Source: Sphagnum compactum
Lineage: Eukaryota; Bryophyta; Sphagnopsida; Sphagnales
Length of the DNA: 64,000 nt
NCBI GenBank assembly: GCA_965153455.1
Contig: OZ234494.1
Span: 16,678,001-16,742,000 of the forward strand
Direction: 5' to 3'
Program-made: the position numbers and the translations under genes
Notes under the pieces: model-generated
Seen by the model: only the letters and a program-made list of their open reading frames with translations
Told to the model about the DNA's origin: nothing
The model's database searches: none
Shown: positions 1-10,689 of the stretch, piece after piece
How positions within the stretch are numbered: position 1 is the first letter of the stretch
Layout: the number at the start of each line of letters is the position of its first letter

Positions 1-890
1 TGTTTTGAAGGTGGTGGTATAACCTAAGAACCAACAAGTTTGAATATGGTCTAAATCCAGAGCGTGTTTGGTACAACATGATGGGGGAGGAGATTGGGCA
101 AAGGTTCACCATAAACAATCTTTAGGCTGAAACCCAAGCCAACTTAACATTGCAGGAGACTAACAAAGGGTTGTGTTTGAAAGATGATGCTACCTTTGCA
201 TTATTAACTGCAATATCTCCTCACATAATCACAATGTTCAATGAAATAGATAGTATTCTTGGGTTCGACGTAATTTTGAATGGGGGACCCATTGGGTTAG
301 GAAATCGTGCTAATCCACAACATGATATTAATATTGGAAAAAATAGTAGTAGAGGAGATAATAAATCGTAACAATAGGGTGAGGTGGAATTTGCCACTAA
401 ATGCAACATATGTACATTGTAGAGTAGCCTCAATCTTGTACAAAATTGATCTTTATACAACAATATGGGCAAACAAGTTGTTTCCCCTAAGAATTTGTCA
501 CAATTAATGTAAACCTAGTTAACTACAATCATATATAAAATTTTATAATTGAAAAATGAATTGCATGATTGAATATGGCCCATAATTCTTGAATATTGAA
601 CCTCATTGATGGCAATGTGATTGGAGTGAATGGAAAACATATATAATTGCAATTATTTGAGTGTGCCACAAAATTGCATCAAATTTCGTTCCCAACAAGG
701 AAGGATTGTTTTCTATTTTTCCATTTGTTCCCAAGATGTTCCATTCAAGTTCCCAATGGGTTCCCATCAGTTATCCCATTTTTTAATGAAGGGATCACAC
801 AAGATGGCAACTGAAAGGGTTTCAGTTGCCATTAGGGGGGAAAACGAAGAAGGGAAAAAAATTGGGGGGTGGGGGAGGGGAAAAACATTA
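1..890. other. AT-rich DNA with an unassigned open frame
   Basis: No recognisable gene. A plus-strand frame is open at about 150-371 without an ATG at its start. It reads as plausible protein (it contains the stretch DATFALLTAISPHIITMF) and the upstream DNA in another frame reads WYNMMGEEIGQRF, so this may be the decayed 3' part of a repeat-borne gene. I do not recognise the family. The rest is low-complexity AT-rich DNA. Confidence 0.3.
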
Positions 891-1110
891 TGGGTGGCCA
901 CCTACATGTGGTGACCAAAAGTTTTTCGATCGCCATAGTGGCATGGCGACTGAATTCGATTGTCATCCAATGACACCAACTAATTTGGTCACCATCGGAC
1001 GGTGATTATGTATTTCAGTCGCCACAAATGGATTTGTTGGCATTTTCGGTCACCATCTAAGAATTGTCAAATGGTGACCAAATTTGTCTTAGACGTCCAA
1101 TGGTAACCAA
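891..1110. repeat. Cluster of GGTGACC/GGTCACC inverted motifs
   Basis: The words TGGTGACCAAA, TTGGTCACCAT, CGGTCACCATC and ATGGTGACCAAAT recur in both orientations within about 200 bases. The same word appears again near 6711 (TTGGTCACCAAT) and variants with GCCACC near 9190-9270. They look like debris of a repeat family with inverted-repeat ends; no complete element can be delimited. Confidence 0.35.
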
Positions 1111-1830
1111 TTTTGGAAAAGGTTTTTTGAAAGTATATGAGTTTTAAAATGCAATCCATGATTCACTTTTGAACACCTCTATTCTCATCTGGGTTTTGTG
1201 TCTTTGGTTGCCCCCTTACAACGCGTGAAACCTTGGGTGAGTTGAGGTGATCAAGTCCTTGGTGAAGAGCTATCTTTTTTGCATTTTGAACCATTTTCCA
1301 CATTGAACCTTCACTTTTTGAGACTCTAATTGTTCTTACCAATTAGTGCTTGGAAAGACTTTGGGTTTTTTGTCATCCAAAATTTGAAGGATATTGTCGA
1401 GTGGACAATTGAACAAACAACCATTGAGCGGACCACTGTTGGGTGGACAACCATTAGACGAATAACCATTGGGTGGTCAATTTGACCAAAACCCCGAAAC
1501 AAGTTATCCCACACATCATCTAAAATTTTAACCCCCCAAACCTTTGAATGGCCCACCCTTAACCATGCATAAACAAGGAGTTGCAGAAATGTGTGGTAGG
1601 GAGAGCACTTCATTGATGCAAACCCGAAAGCGTCAAAAGCTTAAAGACAATGATTTTAAACAAATCGCCACACAACAATTCTAAAAAATTGTCATGACAT
1701 CTTTTATGGAGTACATTATGGCATATTTTGATGGTGCTTTTGTGACCAAGCAAAGAACTAGCCATAAAAATATAAGCAGGTCATGGAACATAAGTTTTTG
1801 ACAGAATTAGAAGGATCCTTGCAATACACT
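1111..1830. other. Left flank of the CACTA-like element, possible 5' end of kinase-like gene
   Basis: At 1386-1486 a short degenerate tandem run of GGACAACCATT-like words is present. From about 1600 the plus strand carries protein-like stretches (TRKRQKLKDNDFKQIATQQF, then FLTELEGSLQYT at 1795-1830) broken by stops. The last stretch ends exactly at the left end of the CACTA-like element and is in frame with sequence on the element's far side, so this is probably the 5' part of the pseudogene described at 4624-5802. Confidence 0.4.
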
Positions 1831-1843
1831 CACTACTACCAAA
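1831..1843 (+). repeat. Left terminal inverted repeat of CACTA-like element
   Basis: CACTACTACCAAA; pairs with the reverse complement of 4611-4623 with two mismatches (CC against GG). Confidence 0.68.
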
Positions 1844-2577
1844 GTGGGGTGTAATTTACTAGCTTAAGTCACTATGGGACCTTCAAAGTGAAATAACTTC
1901 ATTGCATTTTACTGATTTCACCTAGTGAAAGTTATTTCATTATAATATCATTATGTAGACATCATGTTTCATTTCTAGTTAACATAATTCACTATTACAA
2001 TTTACTATAGCAAATAGGTTTATTTCTATGTTTTTAAAAATATTTTATCTATGTTACTTTATGATATACCCTATATTATTTTAAGTTACTTTAGTTATTC
2101 CAACTTATATTTTATGTTATTATAGGCTATTATAAATTATTGTACCCTAAATTATTATATATTATTTTACCTTAAAGTATCTTAACTAATTTATTATAAG
2201 CTTTTAAATTATTTAAAATTAAATTATTCAACTAATTTTAGGCTATACCTTAGGTTATTTTATTTAAAATTAATATATGTTATTTCAAGTTATACTTTAA
2301 ATTATTCAAGGTCATTCTACTTAATGTTATTATAAATTATTTTATCCTAAGCATAATAAATTTAAAATAATCTAAAACAAAATATAATGACCTAAGGTAG
2401 AAATAATTTAGAATAGAAAATAATAACCTATGAAAAATAATTTTAAATACCTTACAATATAATAACTACCAATGGCCTATGATATTATAACATAGAATAT
2501 TAAACAATAATTTATAATACAATAATCACTAATAATTGTAATATAACATATAATAACCAACAATAACTTATAATACA

Positions 2578-3290
2578 ATAACCATTAATAACCATTAATA
2601 AAATAGCCATCAATAACCACTAATAAAATAACCACCAATGGCTTACAACGGAATAATTACTAATAGCCATTAATAAAATAGCCACCAACAGCCATTAATA
2701 GAATAGTCACAATAGCCATTAATAGAATAACCACCAATAGCCATTAATAGATTAATCACGAATAGTCATTAATAAAATAACCACCAATAGCCATTAATAG
2801 ATTAATCACGAATAGTCATTAATAAAATAACCACCAATAGCCATTAATAGAATAACCACTAATAACCATTAATACATTAATCACGAATAGCCATTAATAG
2901 AATAGCCACCAGTAGCCATTAATAGAATAGCCACCAGTAGCCATTAATATAATAGCCACCAGTAGCCATTAATATAATAGCCACTGGTAACCATTCATAT
3001 AATAGCCACCAATAGCCACCAATAGCCACCAATAGAATAACCACGAATAATCACCAATAGAATAACTACTAATGGCCATTAATAGAATAGCCACTGGTAA
3101 CCATTCATATAATAGCCACCAATAGCCACCAATAGAATAACCATGAATAATCACCAATAAAATAACTACTAATGGCCATTAATAGAATAACCACCAATAA
3201 TTATTAATAAAATAACCACTAAAAAACATTAATAGCCACAAATAGAATAGGTACCAATAGCCATTAATAACCACCAATACCACTAACAAA
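2578..3290. repeat. 25-bp minisatellite inside the CACTA-like element
   Basis: About 28 diverged copies of a 25-base unit built as AATAGCCATTAATAGAATAA plus CCACC stand head to tail. Neighbouring copies differ by a few substitutions (CATTAATAG, CACCAATAG, CATTCATAT variants), and some blocks are themselves duplicated. No spacer structure exists, so this is a tandem array and not CRISPR-like. Open frames across it are a by-product of the repeat. Confidence 0.85.
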
Positions 3291-3299
3291 AGAACAACC

Positions 3300-3790
3300 A
3301 ATAGCCATATATTATAATTGCTTAGGATTGCCAAAAATAATCTAAGGTGAAATAATTTATAATAAACAAAAATAACTTAAGGTGAAATAATTTTCAATAG
3401 CCAAAAGTAACTTATAATAGCTACAAGTAGTCTAAATTGAAATAATTTACAATAGCCAAAAATAACATAGAATAGACAAAAAAACTTACAATAGCTGAAA
3501 ATAGCCTAAGCTGAAATAAGTTAAAATAACCAAAAATAATTTATAATAACTACAAGTAGTTTAAATTGAAATAATCTACAATAGCCAAAAATAACAAAAA
3601 ATAACAAAAAAAACTTACAATAGCTGAAAATAGCCTAAGGTGAAATAAATTAAAAATAGCCAAAAATAACTTAAAATAACCAAAAGTAGCCTAGGGTGAA
3701 ATAGCAAAAAATAACCAAAAGTAATTTAAAATAGCCATAAATAGTCGTAAATAATGTAGGGTGAAATAATTTAAATTAATGAAAAATAGT
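3300..3790. repeat. Second degenerate tandem array in the CACTA-like element
   Basis: Recurrent words GGTGAAATAATTTA, CAATAGCCAAAAATAAC and ATAATAGCTACAAGTAG alternate with a higher-order period near 100 bases. They appear related to the neighbouring 25-bp array and to the TTATTATA-rich stretch at 2000-2560, as if the whole interior grew from simple AT repeats. Confidence 0.6.
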
Positions 3791-4120
3791 CATATAATAA
3801 TTGAAAATAGTTTAACATAGGTAGTATTATTATATTAACAAAAGGAAATCCATTTACTAAACTTTTTTTTTCAAAAGAATGGTCATTGAAATATTATTGA
3901 ATAATGATATTCAACTTTTTTTTTGTTCAAATTATTTTAAACTTTCAAAAGGAAATAAATGTAATTATGTACATTATTGAATATTTTAAAAAAGTAAACT
4001 TGAATCATTTCATTTGAACAAAACCTCAATAAGATATGAATTTTCAAAGTTTATATTTTTGTAATGTTCAAAATGAAGTATTTGATAAATAGAATGTAAT
4101 GTAACATATTATCACAACAA

Positions 4121-4185
4121 GTGGGGTGGTTTGATGATAAAGGTGTTTGCCCTCATTCCAAAGGTCAAGGGATCAAACTTCATGG
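4121..4185 (+). other. Weak tRNA-like (SINE head?) signature
   Basis: TTTGATGATAAAGGTG resembles a pol III A box and GGGATCAAACTTC a degenerate B box about 38 bases later, inside the CACTA-like element. The match to both boxes is poor and there is no clear tRNA fold, so this is listed only as a possible SINE remnant. Confidence 0.15.
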
Positions 4186-4623
4186 TGGTGTTGTGTGTGG
4201 TCAACATGGTATGTTGACCGAATATTCTCCTATCAAATTCCTAGGTTAGGTGCCTAGATTGATTACGTGGCCTACCTACCTACCTAGGCTAGGTTTTTAA
4301 CCTAGCGTAAGTAGTGACACGTGTCAATAAATAATAGGCTTTAAAAATCATGAAATTATCAATAGTACTATATATTAAATAATTAAAATTTAATTGATTT
4401 CCATATTGGTTAGTTAATTAACTAGCAAGTGAATGGTTTGGTAAATTTGTATTTCACTTGAAAATAACCTTGTTTCATTAGTTACTAGTGAAACAAGTCA
4501 TTGTCCGTAGCAACTGGTCCCTGTTCACTAGGGGGTTAAACAATTTCACTAGGTGAAATTGTCCAAATTCACTCAAAAATCTAGTGAAACACATAGTGAA
4601 CTAGGACGTATTTCCTAGTAGTG

Positions 4624-5802
4624 ATTAAACTTCAGATTTCCAAAAGGTTTCTAAAATGGTTTGAATGCAAAATTTTGAATTCAACCACAAACTTGTTACA
4701 ATGGTTTGATGTCTTTTATCCATAAAAGGACAAGGTGCATTAGACCACAGAAGTGGCTTGTGGGAGAAAATTTCATGGTGGGCTAAATTCTTAAAGAATC
4801 GGTTGAAGAAAAAGGCGAGACTTGCACCATGGATGGAAGAAGGCACTCAAAACCTTCTAACCCAAATTGGAAGCTATGGTGTGTTATGGATTCCAAGCAC
4901 AACAAATGTCCTCCCATTGTTGGGTGGAGACAATCAAGGTGGTTATGGTGTGGTGCGCAAAGTGTGAATCGAAAAATTTAATCACATCCCAAGTTTAATT
5001 GAGTTAACGAGGAAGACACCGAAAATGGATGACAAGTGAGAAACACATAAACAACAATTAGTGGAAGCATGTCCGTGCGAACATCGAAGTGTCATCAAAT
5101 TCCTTGCCATCCACACAAAGACCATGGAGGCATACACATTGTGGTGGAATGGGAGAACTTTTCGAAAAATGTTGGATTACAACACAAAGTACTCCCCCAT
5201 TATTGATAATTGTACTTTATTGTAGTAAGGGGGGCTAAATATGGAAGGGCAAAGACGACTTGTCACCTTTAGGTGAAATCATGTGAAGTTGGCATGGGCA
5301 TTCATAAACATTATGAACAAAGTACATCATTGTGGAATTTTGCACAACGACTTGTCCAAGGACAACATTATGTTGCATTTTCTAATAGACAAACTAGATG
5401 TTGTGTACATAGGCGTGTGTGATTAGGGTGAAGCCAGGCACTTGCAAGAGGTGACACCATCATTGTATGGCTTTGTAAAGGAGCAAGATGCCACCAACAC
5501 AAAAAAAAATGCATTGGTGGGTTGCCCCATAATTGTTTTGTATTTACAACAAATCAGGAACTATAAATTCCCCTTAATGAATGGCCAAGCAACACACCAT
5601 AAGTTTGAGGTCTAAATCATATTCGGTGGGTAGGCTGGCAAATGTAATACGGGGTGATGATCGGGATGCAAAATATTTTGTGGACAATTCAACCAAAATG
5701 TCATTTGGGAAATTAATCCATGACATGTATGACCCAAATCTAGAGGCACAAAGAACTATTCAACACATTGTGCGGACATTGAGGGGGCTTCCATACAATT
5801 GA
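4624..5802 (+). pseudogene. Protein-kinase-like pseudogene
   Basis: Decayed reading frames spell a protein-kinase-like domain in order: a glycine-rich loop GGYGVVRKV (about 4939-4965), an N-lobe stretch VIKFLAIHTKTMEAYTLWW (about 5090-5145), a catalytic-loop equivalent LHNDLSKDNIML (about 5336-5375), a magnesium-loop equivalent CD-stop-GEA (about 5417-5435), then a C-lobe tail YSVGRLANVIRGDDRDAKYF ending near GLPYN (5802). The pieces lie in at least two frames with several stops, so the copy is dead. Relative to standard kinases the catalytic loop has HND for HRD (a non-RD form), and the DFG position is occupied by D, a stop and G, most simply a former DWG. The 5' part seems to continue left of the CACTA-like element (see 1111-1830). 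I recognise the kinase fold, not a named family or substrate. Confidence 0.68.
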
Positions 5803-6290
5803 ATTGCACCTAAAGAGTGTTATCGAAGGCAACCATAAATAGTTTGTAGTTGCTAGATATGGAATATGGTATAATTTGCATGATATTTCAAAAATGACTT
5901 TTTTTGGACTTGTGGATTTTATAAAACCCAATTTTGTAAGCAAATCATGTTGTCATGTGTAATCAAATTTGAGATTTGTGAATCCATCCTCTTTACATAT
6001 TTGAAATTTGTGTTTGGATTTATGCTTTATAATGATGATGGGTTTCTTGACACAATATACAATGATCATATATACTATTTCACAAATATTGCCCATCTAT
6101 TTTTAAATTTTTTGAATTATGAATGATTGGACTTATCATTGATAATTTGCTCCAATAAATGTTTTCATAATTGATAAACATTAAATAATGAAAAAAAATC
6201 AATAAAAATTCATTTAAAACAACATTTCTTAATGCAAACTTTACAAGGCATTCACTTTGTATACTTTTGTTTCAATTTTCATTTTTCTTT
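5803..6290. other. AT-rich intergenic DNA
   Basis: No gene, repeat or regulatory feature could be supported here. Confidence 0.5.
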
Positions 6291-6590
6291 TGGCATTGCC
6301 TACAAAAGCAATGATATTGTGTTTAGATTCGTTATAAAGTATAATAACTTAACGAATTTTGGGCCCCATGTAATAGGTCTAATTTTATGCGAAGATTTTT
6401 TAAAGATGATATTTAGGCTTGTGTTGAAACTTGGGATTAGTAATAGAATTGTGATATCTTAAAGGAGTTTGGTTTCTTTTAATGGTTTTTTTTGGAAGAT
6501 TATATTTTTGAGTGGTGAAATATTGGAATTTCCATAAAAAAAATTTGCCTTAAAATATTCTTTCATGTGGCAAGGCCACAATGACACACC
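6291..6590 (+). mobile_element. Dispersed ~310-330-bp repeat, copy 1
   Basis: The most diverged of three copies (others at 19096-19440 and 27675-27998). It begins TGGCATTGCC and carries GGCAAGGCCA near its end, a 9/10 inverted repeat. Shared internal words include GATATTGTGTTTAGATTC, ATAGGTCTA, GATGATATTTAGGCTTGTG and GAAGATTATATTTTTG. It codes for nothing evident. Size and inverted ends suggest a MITE-like element, but similarity runs 10-20 bases beyond the inverted repeat and no target duplication was found. Confidence 0.6.
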
Positions 6591-8346
6591 GAAAAGATGG
6601 CGATAGAAAATTTTCAATCATCATGTGACAACTAAAAAATTTCGATCGTTGCAGGCTTGGCGATCGAAAATTTTCAATTATTGTAGGATTAACGACCAAA
6701 ATTAGTTTTTGGTCACCAATCATAATGAAGGTAGCCCAAATATGACAAAAGGATTTTCTTACGTCCATCCTGACAAACACAACAAACGCATCAAGATGGA
6801 TGCAAAATGGGCGAATCATTTCAGTTTTAACAACCCTGCTTGAAAATGACATAAGCATGTACAATAATTATTCACACTTTTACATAATAATATAATATTT
6901 CATGACAAAATAAAATAAAACTTACCATTGTAAAAATCATGATTTTCTAATCCATCACCTTTAACACATATTTAATTAATTTCGGACTTTGAAAAATTCT
7001 GAAAATAATAACAATCAATTTTGAAAGTTTTTTAAAAAATAGAATAACATTTTCAACCTAGTGGGCACCAAAATAAAGTGTTGAAATGACAAATTTTCAT
7101 AAGAATTTTTTTCACCATCAGAACAATTAACATATTTGACAATAAATAAAATCACGTATTTAATTAATTCTGAACTTTTCAAAAGTTTAGAGTTCACAAA
7201 CGACCATTTGGAAATTGGAAATTTGGAAAAAAACTTTGATTTTGGGACCACCATATGATGTAAAATAAATGTTAATAATGTTTTGCCTCATTAAATGATT
7301 AAAAAAAAAGATATTTCCAATGTTTAGTTTAGAAACTTGATCCTAACCACCAAATTATTGAAAAGCCCAAAATTAATTAAATACATGATTAAACTTGGTG
7401 GCCACCAGAATTTAAGAACTAGAAGACTTAAAAAGAAGGGTGCATAATTAAAGCATTGCATAACATCATGAAGTAAGTAATTTCAGTGGCAAAATCAAAG
7501 AACACAATTTGAGATATCTACTAAATTTTATGTCATTGAATTTTGTAAAATATCAACAAAAGAATTTACAATACTTACAATTACTAGGTATCTCATAAAC
7601 CGTTGGTGGACCGTTGCACAAAAAAACTTGGGGGCATTTAGCAATTAAAAAGAATTATTTATTAAAAAATAAAACCATTTGGTGGCCACCAATGGGTATC
7701 ATAGTTCTCGCTTGAAACGTACTGAGACATATACATTGAACATTTAACCTTGAGTAGGAAAAAAATTTCTTATTATGAAATATGAAATATGAATTTCCCT
7801 TTTGAACTGACAACCAAAGTAAACCTCAAGTGCACGAAAAACAATGATTATCAATTTATTGATTTTATACAAATATGAGTATCAAAAACTACCTTGTCAT
7901 CCATATAAAAATTTGGAATATGAATTATTGAAATTGAAATTCCACCCTACAAGCAACCAAAAATTGAGGAATTGCCTAACTTTTAAGACCAAGAGTCAAA
8001 TATGCAACTATATCCTTTACCTCTTTAAATAGATAACCCGGTCGACAACATGATTTTTTACTAGTTAGAATTGCAAATGCCATTGCACGGCCTACAAACA
8101 AAGACTGGAATCCATTGCAAACAAAAATGAATAATTGAAATTTCCCCAAATTACAAACCTCAAATTGACAAAATATAAAATAGAAACAAATAACTAAACC
8201 AATGTGAAATGAAAGACATGGAAAACATATTTGAAACAAGGAAGGGTTTAGGGTTTACTTAGGATGTCACTTAAATGAAGTTGTGTTATTGTCGGATCCC
8301 CATTCAAACTTCCCTCAAACTACTAGAACCAAGAATAAGATGGATA
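6591..8346. other. AT-rich intergenic DNA
   Basis: Contains more GGTCACC/GATCG-type inverted words at 6590-6720 but no gene that can be supported. Short open frames look random in this composition. Confidence 0.45.
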
Positions 8347-8839
8347 TCAAGAATTGAACGATGACCTCGAAAATTGCATGATAACTACGAAATGGGTGTA
8401 AACGATTTTTACAAAAGGTAAACCCTTCAATGTCGACCACAACCAAGATGTAAGGTCTAACCATTGCACCTTGTTTTTGGATAATTCACATCCTTTGAAT
8501 GGCTCAAGGAAAAGTCCATTCCATTTTGGATTTTGAAAGGCCTTACTAGGTTCATCATCGATGAACAATATTTGATCCCTATCCCCATAAGGTAGACCTC
8601 TTCATGCAAAGTGAACTCAAGTCCTTCAAATAGTAATAAACTAAACGTGTGAACTAACCTGTTGTTGTAGTGCATTGCTCACATCCCCAAACAAACACAA
8701 ATTGATCAATGAAAGTTTTGGGCATCAACAAAGGTAGAATTTCAAGGACATCTTCTAACAACATACAGGACCAAATATCAATGTAAAGTTGTTCAAATGC
8801 TCGAGAAAGGAAATCATGTACTCCAACACAAATTTCCAA
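8347..8839 (-). pseudogene. FCP1/HAD-phosphatase-like pseudogene, copy 3
   Basis: Minus-strand frames give the middle and C-terminal parts of an FCP1 homology (NIF) domain of the haloacid dehalogenase superfamily: GVHDFLSRAFEQLYIDIWS, then VFVWGCEQC, then after a frameshift LFIDDEPSKAFQNPKW and LWSTLKGLPF. The pattern R/GVxxFL...IWS...IDD.P is that of plant FCP1-like proteins; the IDD acidic pair matches the magnesium-binding end of HAD domains. At least one frameshift and stops separate the pieces and no N-terminal motif was found upstream, so it is broken and partial. Most like copy 2 in layout but with its own sequence, so the copies are old duplicates. Confidence 0.6.
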
Positions 8840-9390
8840 CTTGAGTACACTTAAATTCTTCCCAATCTTTTGTCGATCCCCTTGAAAAAGGGCACACTTT
8901 GGAAAATAACAAAAGACACCATTGACATTGAGAATGAGGAGATTTTTAATTGTGTTAGATCGAGGTCAAAAAGTTCGAATCCACCTCTTTGGATTAGAAA
9001 GAAAAACATCGTGCACCTATTAAAAAGAAGAAATGTTAGAGCAAAGAGAAATTCAAGAATGAATAGAAGCCTCCATCCTTGTCATACAAAATGTTAGGCC
9101 AAGAATTAAATTGATATCCAAAATATGGAAGGATAATTTTGACTGGGGATTTGGTAATAACATGGATTGGAAACACATATCACAACCTAGCGGCCACCAA
9201 GTAGATGAGGGAGAACACTAGGTGACCACCAGATGGTCGTAGGAGTGCAAAGTTCAACCTAAGGGCCACCAGGCCAAAACTAGATGCCTTAAAAACAAAA
9301 AGTACAAGCAACATTCAAGCAATGAAATTATAATTTTTTTCAAAGGACATTTTTGAAATATTCAAACAAGAAAAATTTGAAGATGAATAA
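8840..9390. other. Intergenic DNA between FCP1-like copies
   Basis: No gene supported. GGCCACCA and GGTGACCACCA words recur at 9190-9270. The N-terminal part of copy 3 would be expected here but was not recognised. Confidence 0.35.
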
Positions 9391-10201
9391 TTAATAAGGT
9401 ATTTTTTGTTTCAATTTCAATTTCACACTGTTACAAAAAGTGGGTTGGCAAGTACAACTGCATTTCACAAATAACACTTTAAAAAATCCTAGATTATCTA
9501 TATTAATACATCTGATCTTGTCAAAGGGATTGTGTTCAACAAAGGTGGGAACACTATATCTAGACAAATAAAGATTTTCCAAGTAAGGGAGAACAGACCC
9601 CAACAAATATTAATCCTCCCCATGAACGTTGTCAAATGATTCCAAAAAAATGGCACTATATGGGCCGTTAAACATCCTTTGTATGGCATATTGTCTACAA
9701 GCAACATGTTGCAAGCGTGAGTGTAAAGAAATGTAGAAAAAAAACGTCAAGGTTCTTATGGAAAATTGGGTTGTTAAGTTTATCCGAAAAGAATTGCATG
9801 TTTTACATGCAAAGTGTCTAATTAAACATTCTGGAAGCACGTATGGAGATTTGTGTTTTGCACCATATTTGATCTAAATAATTATAGATATTGTGACGTT
9901 GGGTTGTGGACCAAATATAGACATGGAACTACGCAAGACATTTCTCCAAGAATTCCTTCAATCAAAGATGGAGAATGATGGTGTGAGATGTAGCTTTTCC
10001 ATACTCGCCCTTATTGAAACATCTGGTGATCAAAACTCCATTTAGATCGAAAATCACATGAAATGGATTCACCTTCGCTATAGGTGAACAAGGCACTAGG
10101 GAATCACCACTTGAAATTGATGGAATCTCATCCAAGCCTACTTCAATGATGACACGTGAATTTGGTGACCCCACATCTTTTGCCTTTTCAAGAAATGACA
10201 T
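9391..10201 (-). pseudogene. FCP1/HAD-phosphatase-like pseudogene, copy 2 (most complete)
   Basis: Reading leftward: VIFDLNGVLITR (about 10065-10030, the FCP1 signature region), IWSTTQRHNI (about 9920), NPIFHKNL, then LLVDNMPYKGCL (about 9700) and LPYLENLYLSRYSVPTFVEH (about 9590-9530). These are the N-terminal catalytic, middle and C-terminal blocks of an FCP1-like domain of about 270 residues. Several frameshifts and stops make it a pseudogene. The catalytic signature is DLNGV where active FCP1/SCP enzymes have DxDGT; the Asn in place of the second Asp matches a DLNG subgroup of plant HAD proteins I know of, whose activity I cannot state. The start at 10201 is only the limit of one open frame. 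Confidence 0.62.
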
Positions 10202-10328
10202 ACAAATAACCTAAAAGAAAAAACAGCGAGTAGTTGGCAAAGTCCTAGAAATCAAGGACCACATAAATGAAAGAATTTGGAAAATCCATGAAAAAAATGG
10301 AAGGAAGGAGCAAAAGAGAAAATTTGGA

Positions 10329-10680
10329 CTACTTATTATGGATGTTGAATGATTTCTGTAAAAAGAGGCGTAACAAGCCATGGTGCATTTTTTGAACTTC
10401 CTTGAGACTTTTCATGGCACCAAAAGGATAAAGCTTCAAAAAGGTGGGAACATTAAACCTAGAATAATGAAGATTCAGCTCTAAGTATGAGAGAAAAATC
10501 TTCATGAGATAATTATCCTTTTTGGGTAGGTCCTCATAGGACTCAACAAATATGGCATTAAAAGGTGGATTCAAGCAGGTTTTATAAGGCATATCGTCTA
10601 CCAACAATGTATTTCCAAGGTGAGTATTAGGATACATTTGGAAAAAATTAGAAAGGTTCCTATGATAAATTGTTTTATCA
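10329..10680 (-). pseudogene. FCP1/HAD-phosphatase-like pseudogene, copy 1 (C-terminal part)
   Basis: An open minus-strand frame encodes a well-preserved C-terminal FCP1-like block: NTLLVDDMPYKTCLNPPF, FNAIFVESYEDL, and SRFNVPTFLKLYPFG. It aligns block for block with copy 2 (LLVDNMPYKGCL and SRYSVPTFVEHNPF), and copy 1 keeps the VDD pair. Upstream sequence (RNLSNFFQMYP) continues the similarity to about 10680, after which nothing is recognised, so the N-terminal half is missing or too decayed. Confidence 0.6.
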
Positions 10681-10689
10681 TGGATGTAT

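Larger units (their letters stand above)
1831..4623. mobile_element. Non-autonomous CACTA-like (CMC/EnSpm) DNA transposon
   Basis: The left end reads CACTACTACCAAA and the right end, reverse-complemented, reads CACTACTAGGAAA: an 11/13 match that begins with CACTA, the hallmark of this superfamily. Both subterminal zones repeat a TTTCACTAG/CTAGTGAAA word (for example 1915-1935 and 4440-4600), as CACTA elements do with transposase-binding repeats. The flanking trinucleotides are ACT (1828-1830) and ATT (4624-4626), a 2/3 match to the 3-bp target duplication expected. No transposase reading frame exists; the interior is mostly degenerate tandem repeat, so the element would depend on a partner in trans. 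Length about 2.8 kb. What is seen: ends, subterminal repeats, interior. Inferred: mobility class. The mismatched target duplication and 2 TIR mismatches imply age. Confidence 0.72.

Noticed and set aside
2578-3290. Regular short repeats that could suggest a CRISPR array
   Set aside because: Units are contiguous 25-bp tandem repeats without unique spacers, in eukaryotic DNA inside a transposon.
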